A stretch of 64,000 nucleotides of DNA, taken from Lycorma delicatula. Lineage: Eukaryota > Arthropoda > Insecta > Hemiptera > Fulgoridae. The position numbers and the translations under genes are program-made. A model generated the notes under the pieces. That model worked only from the letters and a program-made list of their open reading frames with translations. It was not told the origin of the DNA and ran no database searches. The stretch covers positions 302,330,147 through 302,394,146 of the forward strand of contig NC_134455.1 in NCBI RefSeq assembly GCF_047948215.1, in the 5' to 3' direction. Positions 13,346 through 25,800 of the stretch are shown here, piece after piece. Position 1 is the stretch's first letter. Each line of letters starts with the position of its first letter.

Positions 13346-16300
13346 AGAAGCACGGAAGAAAAATTCAAAGCACATACCCAAGACTAATTTTTAACTAACC
13401 TTGACCTTAAACAGATTTTTGAAATTCGATTTATAAGAAAGTCTGAAGTTATCGCCTATTTTTTTTTTTTTGAGTTATACGGGCATTCACTTCTAAGGTC
13501 ATTAACTCTCGACACATTCTTTAAGAGAGAAAAAATCCCCAGTGGGACCATTAGATGAAAGGATGTATAAAAAATAAAAACAAAAAAAATACGCAGAAAA
13601 AACAAATAAAAACGCAGAAAATTACTAACCACTGAAATATATAAATAAAACAGACACATAACACATAACACGATCCCTGACATTTATATAAAACACAAAG
13701 ATTAAAACGAAACATTAAGCATTTTTTTAAACAAAATACACAACAAACAGTTTGGACAATAGTATGTAGATACTCTTTGTTCAGGTGCAAAGGCGCTCAC
13801 GTATGGGATTTTCATTCAACATAACATACACGACTTTCGTCGAAGGCTTACTACAAACGGGTTAGTAATCCGTTGGCATGTAGGTAAGCAACTATTATTT
13901 CCCTTTTGCCATTTTCTAAACCAACAGCGATATAATTTTTTAATCCATGCCTTTTACTGAGGTTTCATTCATTGCACATTCTCCAGCAGATAGTTAACAA
14001 TAAGTGGTTTGCCACATCCACTGCGCATTAGTATTTCTTCCTTGGTTAACAAAATTGTTGTCGTGTGTGACCGATTCTGAATCTGATCAACGCTAGTTTT
14101 TCGTGACGAGTCAGTTTCGCGTTGCTCTTTCATTTAAATGGAGTTATTTTAATTGTATCCATTTTAGGGTTCAGTCTTCTCCATTCATTTTTGGTTCTGA
14201 TAGTTGGTGTTATGAGATTTTTAACCATTGCCCCTCGAATAGGAATCACATCCATGTTTTCATAAAATGTTGCCATTCTAGCACTTGATCTGCGCTTTCA
14301 TTTCCTGAGCTATAAGCATACCTTGGAATACAAAAAAATACGAATGGCTGTCGCATTCGGTTTAATATATGTAGAATGGACAGGTGTTTGCAATAAGGAT
14401 ATCCTTAATGTTCTAGTTCTCGATATCAGTTAGTGCGCTTAAAGAATCGGAACATGTAAGCACTCTATCTTTGAAGAAATGTTCTGCTTAGCAATGAGTT
14501 CTGCCGTGTAAACACTTGCCATGTCTGGCAGCTTCCACGAATGAGTGTTTTCATTTTTATGTATAGACGTATTTTAGTATTTTTACGTCTAACATCATGT
14601 TAGGTTTTAGAACCATCAATAAAAATCTTCTACCCCTCTTAGTTACTGATGATTTTCGAAAATTCCAGATGATAATTTCTCTTTTATCTTTTTATGAGAT
14701 ACGCTCATAGATGGCCAAAGCCACCACGGTGTTATTTCTCTCATAAAAATTGCTAATGTATTCGGCAAAGCAATTTTGTGTTTTGTTACTAACTAACGAT
14801 ATCGTGCTTCGGTTGTTTTGGAATAGATACAGCTTACAGATTTACAGCTTATATGGGTAAGAAAGGCTCATATATTTACTGCAAATCTTAATAATAAGAC
14901 TCCCTTTCTCTAATATAATGACATTATACCGGGTTCCGAATTAAACTGGTCACCGGGCTTTCACGGATTGCGACTGTGTATACCCTTAATATAATATACC
15001 CTTAATCGTGCTTCGATTAAATAAATGCTTTATAAAACCGCAGTATTGTCTCTTTATCTGAGCCCCATTGGTGTTTGATAAACATTTAATAATGATTAGA
15101 GGTTTCTAACATCTAACACTCAAATCTTGTATATGTATTCCCGAACTAAGGGATTTATTTAATAGTAGAACTAAAAACCGCTCATTATCTTTATATTGAA
15201 ATGGATGATCATCAGTGGTCAAAACAGGACTAAGATGAGGAATTCTTTTCCCACAGAAGTGTACACTGGCCGTTTTCTTTGATGAAAATTCGATTCCTTT
15301 ATTCTATGAAACTTTATTGAGGACGGTTATCACTCGTTGCAATTTATACTTCACCATAACTGTATTAATACTGGTGTATACGATTCCCAGATCATCGATG
15401 TAGACCACTTTTGCTGATTTCTTCTGAAAATGGCTATTTATTGATGAAAATCGTAAACAATGTACCGGTCAACGGTGAATTTTGTGTATGCCATTTCCTA
15501 ATAATTTTTCTGACCTGTATTCATTATAAACCCGTACTTGAAAAGTACGATTATTCATGTAGTTGCCAAGTAATACCGGTAAATTTTCGCGAATGCCCCA
15601 TTCATGTAGTCGAATCATTATTCCATGACGCCAAGTCATATCATATCCATCTGCAGATCGATGAAGACTCCAACACAGTGATTCTTAGAGCTTCTTAATG
15701 ATGAGAATGTTGTATATCGTATTTTCTAAGTTGATCATTTGGTCAGTAGTCGAATGGTACTATCGAGATCCTTCTTGGAGGATAAAATCGTCTATTAATT
15801 GATTAATAATTAATTTTTCTTATTGTCTTAATCAAATGCAGATATTTTTCAACTAATAGTTTTTCAGTTTACAGCAATTTTCTAAGTAAAAACAATTCTG
15901 ACGCGAATGATTATTTGTAAATAATTAAAAGTGATTTTCTTTTGTTCTGATAAGTTGATTAAACTAATGTAAAAGAAAACTAAAAATAATCATTATTACA
16001 TACATAATAGAATGATATCTTCTTCTTTTTTTTAAAAAAGAACTATTTTAATATTCTTTGACATGAACCCAGTGTTTAAGTCTTTTACTCATAAAAATTA
16101 TGTGAGTATAGGTTGTAGTTTCGATTCTAAAAAAACTACTAGAACACATATTTTGCTCTAAGATATTTCATATTTGTGTTATTAAACCGATTCTATTTTG
16201 ATTATATTTCCATTGATGAAATTTTAAAGTGAATAAGATTCTAATAATTAATTTTTATTATGTAAACCCCACAGAAAAAAAAATTGTTCCTTTTTCTAAT

Positions 16301-17039
16301 TATTTTCCCATATTTTTTTAGTAATAAAATATATATTATCCAAGAAAGGAGAACGTTTTTCATCTTTCGTAATAAACTCTTATTATTTTATGAAGTTTCA
16401 AATAGCATTAGCCTTTCTAATAGTACCTTGATTTGAAAATAAGATGACTTAAATATTTTTAAAACATAGTTTTAAGACATTATTTATTATTATTTAATTA
16501 CAAAAACGGCACGAATATTGTAAATAAAAGTATTATGCAATACATCCTGTATTATTCATTGCAAAATGAAAGATTTCATTTCTCATTTTCTTTTCTTTTT
16601 TGAGTTCTTTTTGTTTCACTATTTCGTAACTAGTTTATTTATTAATCTATCAAGCATTTCTAAATACAATTACTGAACATTGTTCAATCTTAATAACCGA
16701 AGAAAATTAAAAAGTTAATGACTTTTTTCAGCCCCTTTCATCACAGTGGTTCACAAAATTACATTCACAATGGATGCACACTTACTACAGAGCTTAATCT
16801 ACTTTTGAAGTTGAAGGTCATTAAACTACAAAATTTTGAGGAGTCTAATTAGTTGGTGTGTTGCAATTAGATACATCAATCAATGTATGAATTTGATTTT
16901 TCTTGAGAAAAATAAATCTATCAAACTCATATTCTGCTACAATTTAAAGTTAAATATAAAAAATTTTATTTAATATTATGAGCTTAATTTACATATCAAA
17001 ACATCTGCAGACCACAATAATGTAACAAATATGAGTTTT

Positions 17040-17086
<47 letters not shown>

Positions 17087-19792
17087 CTAGCGGACCCGAC
17101 AGACGTTGTCCTGACGCGGCATTATTCTGTAATAAATGCACATACATAAATAAAAGTAACTTAAGTTAAAATTAGCAGGAATGTGTTCTAAATTTAATTA
17201 AAATGACTATTAGTATGATATTATCAGTTTGTGATTGTTGTATTATTGTAATGGGTTTATTGATTAATTATGTGTAGTATGGTTAATATTTATTTTCACT
17301 AAATATTGAGATATCCGATGAAAATTGAATTAAAAAATTGAAACGTCGTAAAATTAATAATTAGTGTAATTAATACATTTTCATCCACATTACTTCTAAT
17401 TTTCACTTAACATCATTCTAAAAAAATATTTCCGACATTTTTTTTTTTAATTTAATAAGTTCCATGTTTCATAACCATGTAATAGCTTAATTAATCAATT
17501 AATAAAAAAAATAAAGCACTGTAAAAAAGCAACGTAGTTAAAATTTTAGTAGAAATTTTTATCATTTTTCTCATTCTTTATTTTAACATCTATTTTACCA
17601 AATTTTAGATAATTGTAAATTAAAAATAATTTTAGAAAACTTTTTATAAAATTAATCAGCTAAAATATTATAAATTCAATTTTTTAAATATACTTTAAAC
17701 TATATTATAAGTAACTTATTTTAATTTTATAAATGTTATAATTTATTTTACAAACTTAAATTTTTATTTTCAAAGAGCCGTTCAATACTTTATAAGTTGC
17801 ATAGAATCAAATGAGAACTGACAATTTAAATTTGTAGAATAAGTTGATTGTTATTGAATGCACGTGTATACATCATTAAAATTCATGAAAAATCAAGTAA
17901 AATACTCACTTCAATACTGCATCTTACAAATTTGCACAATGCACATTTTTTAATTAAACTTTAAAACGTTATTTCAATAAATAATAATATAATATAATAT
18001 TCTCAATAAGCGCACAATTCTAGCAGACTCGGCTATGCTTCGCTATTGCTAGATCTGAGTTTACATTCAGATTAAATGACAACAATTGAAAGTTTCATAA
18101 AACCTTAAAAAACTGAACATTAGCAATTTAACAAAATTTAACCTTTCACTTTATAAAGTCAGAATGAAAATAAATCCAAATGGCAAAACATCAGCACTAC
18201 CTATCGGATTTAGTTCACACCACTCTCTAATCACAGTATTCGGTGGAAAATAATTTTTTAACAAAAGTGTTGTAGCTGCAAAATCATTACAATTAATACT
18301 GAACATTAAGAAACTTACAAAACATTACGGAACCTTATAAAATTTCACCTTTAACTTTATAAAATTCAGAATGTAAATAAATCCAATTGTCAGAACAGCA
18401 CTACCTATCCGATTTAATTCAAACTATTCTCTAAACACAGTAGTTCGTTAAAAATACGAATTTTAATGTAAGAACAACACTAAGCTACGACGCAAGAAAC
18501 TGATATGCGAAAAAACAACAAAATAAAAAAAAATTCCTAGAACCCGATCGCAGCACCAACCACCGGGTTTGACTGATAAACCAAAAATTAAAAAAAACTT
18601 CTAAAACGGGATCGCAGCTCTGCCTACCGGACCCAATTGTGAACCTTAACCATCCCAAGATCAACAACAAATAAATAAATTTAAAAAAACATTTTCACTT
18701 CAATACTGTACCTTACAAATTTGCACAATTTGTTTTTTAATTAACTTTAAAACGTTATTTCAAAAATAATAATATAATATTTCTCAATACGCGCACAATT
18801 CTAAACGCAATCGCAGTGCTGCCTACTTGTTACTTAATCAGTTGTGATTCTTTGTTTACATTGGCAACGGCCATACGGGCTCTTTGTGATTGGTCGTTGT
18901 GTTTGACAGCGGCCATCTTGCATTGATCTGATTGGTTTTCCTTTGTTTACATTTACATCTGATTTATTAGCCTCTTATTTATTAAAAAACTGTTTTCTCG
19001 CGATTTTTTCTAACACAATAATAACACAAAATTACGAAATATTTTTCTCAATTTGATCGCAGCACCAACTGTCGGGACAAACTAAAATTAAAATAGAATA
19101 TTATTGAATATTCGATACTGCGATGGTAGTGCAGTTTGCCGGATCCAATGTAAAACATTCCAAAATCAACAACTACTTATAAATAAAAAATTAATTAAAA
19201 AAACATTTTCCAGTGGACCAAATTGTGAATCTAAATCATTCTCTAATCCCCTTGAACACACAAAAAATTTCATCAAAATCAGTCCAGCCGTTTAGGAGGA
19301 GTTCACTTTCATACACACGCACACAAGAAATATATATGAATATTAACTTAAATGTAATTTATTTAAGTTTATTTTCCACTTAATTGGATAGAGTTAAATA
19401 TAAAACATATTTTATTTAAAAATATTATTTTTATTAATCTCTTGGGTTAACCAGTCGAGTATACAAACTTATAAATTAAATTCCTACGTTTGATTTAGAA
19501 TTCTCTAATCTTCTTCAGGTGACAATACACATTCATACACACGTCATACAAATTCTCTTATATACTAAGAAATTAACTAGTCTACCCATCCTAGATAACA
19601 ATATTTTATCCCCACCTTTGTTGTAGATCCCCCACTCATACATGACTGATCTTATCTTAGATAATCATATGTATCTCTTTACATAAAGAGATTCACGTTG
19701 TGAATTTAATTTATAAGTTTGTATAGTTGATTGGTCAACCCAAGAGATTAATAAATATAATATTTTTATATAATAAAAATTATTATTATTAC

Positions 19793-19831
<39 letters not shown>

Positions 19832-22800
19832 AATATATATAATAATAATTTTTAACTGAAAGTATAATAACGTGTTTCCGACAATGCATTTTAGTGAGCT
19901 TGGGAAGCTTATTGGCAAATATTCAGCTGAGGCAAAAAAATAGCAAAAAACTATTTGCATCATTTCTTTCCTAATAAATCTAGCACGGGATGTTTTTATT
20001 GCCGAGAAGGTTAACTTCATTTTTATCAGTAACTGATGTCTGATGTCTGGTCGCTTTCAATCATTTGATTACATTACCTAACACACATAAAAATTAAAGT
20101 TTTAAATATAAGCTACATTATTTATTTAACAGGTATTATAAAATTTATTCAGCGGGTAATAATGATATAATAAAAACATGAATATTGACAATGATATTAC
20201 AAATAATAAACAAAATAAAAATAGTTCATGAAATACATAATGAGATGACGATTGCCACTCTACATAGCTTCATATACAAATTTTATTTGCATTTGCTTAC
20301 ACAAACAAATTTTTTATGTTTTGGTAAACAATTAATTATTAAAAATTATTAAACTGCATTGTAATGATTTCAATTTACTCACAAAATAGATTTCTATTAG
20401 AAAATGTAATTTATATTTCATAAAAGAAAGCGGTTCAATTTCGGTATTATGAAATAACTAATCAAGTTTTCCGGTAAAAGTGCTTTTTCCCTATAAATAA
20501 CTCTTTAAAATTAATCACGTTTCTACAATTTAGTAAACATTTATTTTATGAATAGCGATTGATTTTACGAGTTACTTTTTGTTTAGCTGGAAATAATTAT
20601 TCATTTCCGGATATAATTACTGTTACATTTATCGAAAACAATAGCTATATTTAATAAATTACAACATTTTAATAATATCTGTTTGTTTTCTCTAATTTTT
20701 ATTTAATATACAGTTACTAGCGATTCATTTAACTACCATATATCTGATGACTTTCATGTGAAATGTCAAGGTTTACGAGTCTGATATGCGTTAAGCTAAA
20801 AAACAATCAGTCTCATATGTCTTTTGCTAGAAAAAAAATGAAGACATATACGTCTTTCTATTTCGTGTAGTTTTTTTTTTGCTGCAGTTACTACCTATTA
20901 ATACAGTATTTTATCACTATGAATAAAGTTCTTCGTTTACAAAATTTTATAAACTATTATTAATTACATGACCAACACAAAATGTTTTTGAAATGAGGAA
21001 TTTAATGAAAAAGAGCCATATAAAGTTCAATAAGATTTAAATATATTTGTTAATTTTTCTTCCTTTTAAAATAATGTGACTAAAGGCGTAACAATTTAAA
21101 CTAACAAAAAAAATCTATTCTACTGACGTTTTCTTAAATTGAATAAATACGTTTCACTCTGGCATTAAGAGCAAAACACTTTTTCCATTATAAACCGTAA
21201 TCCTTCATAAAGATGAAGTTAGTGTTACAATAGTAATCATTTTATTAAAGTTATTAAAACTAACAAACAAATCAACTTCAAATTATATGAAATTGTTCTT
21301 CCGTAGGACTTTCGTAGGTAAAAATACCTAGTTCATCAGTAGAATTGCCAGGAAGTAACAAGAGATGAATGCCATGAATTGTCGCCATTTATCTAAAAAG
21401 TTTTATTCCTGTTGATATGGAAATAATTATTATTGCTAAAGTAAAATATGCTCGCGTGTAGTTTATACGGACAGCTCTAAAAACACTAATTCTGTTGGTT
21501 GTGCTTTTGTGGTTGGCAGCAGAACATAACACGTTTGTCCTTCCAAGCATTGTCAGTATTCTCGTTGCTATAATTAATCCAACATTTCGACACGTACTTA
21601 TCTGCTCAGATTCATGAGTACCTTATAAACGATTAGTGATATGTACTCCAGATACCCTGTTGTCTATGAGATCAGAGTGTTATTTTTCAAATGGCTCAAC
21701 ATAATACAACTGCGAGTTTCTGCTGGATCATCAGCCATATTGGAAATTCAAGCAATAAGCGCCTGATAGTATGGCATAAGAAACATTTTTCCAGCCTCCA
21801 TTCACCGATCGCGTTGTCTCGAATGATATTGTCTGTTTTCTGAAGAGGGTAGTTCATGATGAATGATAAAGTGAATGGAATGCTACCACCGACAATAAAC
21901 TTCTTCCAGTTAAGAAACTGTGTTACCGTGGAGCTCCTTATGTAGAAATGATTGTCGAGAATAGGTTATTATTTACCGTTCGGTAGGATACTCTAGGCTC
22001 ACTGGACATCTGATGACACAAACTGGTACAACTGTTTGTGCTCGCTGCGACTGCCAACTAACAGTGCACCACTTCTTTATGGATTGTATCTGTTAAGCGG
22101 CATTGCGCAGGAAATTTAAACTAGGGGCTGACATGCGAAGTACGTTGGTTAAAAATGAAATAATGTTGCCTAATCTTTTACGATTTCTCAGGGTCGTCCG
22201 GTTATATTCAAATATTTGAATATTCAGTAGTAGTTTTCAGGCATTTATTTAATTTGGCGTATAGCAGATGGTTCTATTGTTTAATTTAGATTACTGAAGT
22301 AATATTTCACTTTTTCGATTTTTAGTTTTTAATTCAATTTTTAATATTTGTTTACGTGCTATACAAATATTGTGACCGGGCGCTGATAGCAACACTTCGT
22401 AGTGCGCCCTAAAAAAGAATCTATACCTATTATAAATACGTGATGTGCTTATACAATAAACTTTAAATAGATATTACTGCATGAATTATTACTGGATGTC
22501 CGTATGTTATGATTTTCCCTCTTTCGTTTGTAATAATATGTGAAATTAATTTTAATCCTAATACGACTAAAATATATACATATAGATGACAAAAAATTCA
22601 GAATATAACCCACTGTACCCGGTATGACCTAAACCCACTGAAGAAGCAGCTGCATTATTGCCTTCGAAACATTTTGCAAGCACAGTTTCCAGGTAATTTG
22701 AAAGTGTTAAAAATGATAAAGTTTATAATTTGCAATAATTTAAAACCTATATCAAAATTCAAATTTTTTTTGTAATTAAAATTTCTCTTTCAAGCATTAT

Positions 22801-25800
22801 TTTGAGGATTATTGTATTAATAAAACTGAAAAATAGTGAATTCTACAGTAAAGTTTTGTAACCTCTTAACGTTTTATGTAATTATTTTCAAAACGTTTTC
22901 TTTTAATATAATGTTATTACACGATATTTTTCATACAGTATGTAGTTCATTAAAATTTTTGAATAAATCTGTGCGTAAATGAATTTTAATCTATTAAACT
23001 GAAAACAACTTTTATGTCCTGAATTAATTTCAGTTCTCGTAAATTTGTCCTATCTTATCGGCTTAAATCAAAGTATACACGTTCTTTAAGGCTGTCTAAT
23101 GCATTATCTTTTCATAGTTAATAAAATATGAATTTTAAAACGGAGAATAAATGTACTATTTAAGGTTGTTTTCTTTTCTGTGAGATGACGAGCATCGACG
23201 GTCATTTTTCCCTGCGAGAATTGAAATTTGTAGATAATGAAAATGCCGTGCCTGACCAGGGATCAAACCCAGGACCTCCGGATAAAAGGCTGAGACGCTA
23301 TCACTCCGCCACAGAGATCGCTGGAGGTTGTTATAATCAAATATCAAAGTTAAACCTCATTGTTCAGTTGTCTGCATCTAGAACCTAGATTAAATGAGTA
23401 TCATAATTAGCACATATATAATTATTAATTTATGAGTATGGATAGCGTATTTTGTATAATAATGTATCATAACCAGCACAAACCTAAGAGAAGGGACAAT
23501 ATGAATTCAAGATTTTATATAACATGGTTAGCATAATTTCCTTTTTTGATTAAATGGACAAAGTTCGTTTCCCAAGCGTTGACCTTTTAGTTAATCTAAT
23601 ATTAAACTTTGTTTCTTTGTTTTTTTGAAACGGTTGAAATATTAGTAGTCGTTTAATATTTAAGTAACACGGTGACAATTGAATAGTTTAATGAAAATTT
23701 GCATGCTTTTAGTAAATTAATCAAAACAAATTCTGATTAAAAATGGTTTAAATAAATAATAAAGAAAAATTGAAAGTACGAGTAAAAACTAAACATTTAA
23801 TAGCAGTAGGCTTCTATATTTAAAAAAATAATTACTCTAGCGTTTTACTAATAAATATTTTATCTCTTATACCCTATATCGTCCATTGTTTACAGTCTAC
23901 AATTGTTCAGTTAATTGGCTCAGAATTTTTTTAACTTTATATATTTTTTTAATGTAGTTTTTTATTGTGTGTCTATCAAATGCCTTACCATTTCATTTAC
24001 TTCACTTTCCTCATTAAAATAATTAATTATATTGTTCATATATATGTTTAATTTATTATTTACCACGGATTTATGTTTGTTTATTTACTGTTAAAATTCA
24101 TCATCATATTTACAAATCTTAAAAAGTTAAAATTGAGATCTGGTAAATCATCGCACACTGGTCACTCAATATCGTTTTCAGTGTTCTTAAATCAGAAATG
24201 TCTTTGCTTTGCGTTTGAAAAATATATTCATCAATCATCAGTTCTAAACTTGTCTGTATATATAAATACAGAACACGCTCATATTCCTTCGCCAGTCGGG
24301 TAATTCGAAATAAGGATAAGATCAGGTATTGGGATTCATCTGCAGGAAATATAAGAATAGACAGCTGAAAAGAGAGAACTGAGTGGACAATAGTTTAGTT
24401 TTTTTTTGATTATTCAATAATGAATGAAAAAAAATTAGAATTTTTGCAACCTTAAATTTTTCTTTATCGTACTCTAAGAGAAGTGATAGGTATCTGCTCG
24501 TGTAAGAGGATATCATAAACTAATAAAATTGGGTCTTTCATATATCAAATAACCGGAACTGATGTTAAAAAAATATGTGCACAGATATTGGAACGGACGA
24601 AATCTTATGAAACAATAAAAAAAGTATTACTACGAAAAGAAAATACAAGGGGAAATATATAAGTATATTAAAAACTGTTGATCAGCAAGATAATATCATA
24701 AAAATTCATTTTGTTTAAAATTGCTAACTTTAAAAAAATATTCATGTTGGATATATATATATATGATACAACATACATATATATATATTTGATACATATA
24801 TATATATATATAATATATATTTATATTTAATATAAATTTAATTTTCTTTATTTAAATAACAGTGAATTTACGATAAAAATTTGAAAATTACGTGACTCAA
24901 CTAAACTAATAGTTGATACATCAATAGAATTCCTTATATCTTGGATCCAAAAAATCCAAAACATTTGGATTTTGGAATTTTTCTTAACTGTAATATTGAG
25001 CCTTCATTGAGCTTTTCAACAATATCATAAGTGGTACTGATTTACATTGATTCCAGAGTTATAGCAAAATAAAATTTTAATAAATGAAATATTTGGATCT
25101 CACAAGGGAAAGACACATCAGTTCGAGTCCGACTTTTCCTTTTTTTAACTCTTTTTTTTTAAATTTAAATATAGTGATTAGTCAATAACTATTAACCTCT
25201 GATTGTAAAAAACGTTTAACAATAAATAATAATTCAATAATAACAATAAAATAAAAAATATGAAAATATATCTGAAGCTATTAATGAAAAAAAATGTTAA
25301 GTACTTTTCATAAAAAAATGTATATATGTAATTTAACAGGAGTACAAGGAAGTCATGTGGTGTCCAAATCAGATTTTTACTTTCTTGTACGATTTAAAGA
25401 AAGTATTGTAATCGCGAAAAATTTCGGTTTTTACATTTCAAGAGAAATATCTATTTTGACCATCCGAATCCATTTTGACTAGTTTCGGCGTGACGTCTGT
25501 ACGTACGTACAATCAAAAAAAATTGATTTTGGACTTTTTCTTAACTTCAGTAATAAGCCTTCATTGAGAGCTTTCCAACGATTCATAAGTGGTACTTATT
25601 TTCATTGGTTCCAGAATTATAGCCAAATAAAATTTAAATTAATTAAATATTTGGATGTTACAAGGGAAAGACACATCGGTTCGAATCCGACTTTTTCCTT
25701 TTCTTTAACTTATTTTTAATTTAAAAATTAATAACTTTTAACTTCTGGTTGTAAAAAAAAGTATGAAAAAACTAAGAGCTGATAGTAAAATAGAATTTTA

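Larger units (their letters stand above)
17086..19339 (-). mobile_element. Composite Helitron-like element
   Basis: The plus strand at 17086 reads ACTAGCGGACCCGACAGACG. On the minus strand this is a CGGGTCCGCTAGT end, the CTAG-type 3' terminus of Helitrons. The far end at 19339 reads TCATATATATTTCTTGTGTG on the minus strand, a TC-type 5' start, followed by the GTTTAGGAGGAGTTC box (reverse) seen in arthropod Helitrons. A second internal 3'-end-like motif (CTAGCAGACTCGGC at 18020) and two internal duplications suggest nested or tandem copies. No Rep-helicase coding was found, so it is non-autonomous. Confidence 0.55.

Noticed and set aside
18485..18670. Minus-strand 61-residue ORF
   Set aside because: It lies in the non-coding Helitron-like repeat and shows no family similarity.
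19665..20020. Poly-Asn and poly-Ile ORFs
   Set aside because: They are translations of the ATT microsatellite.
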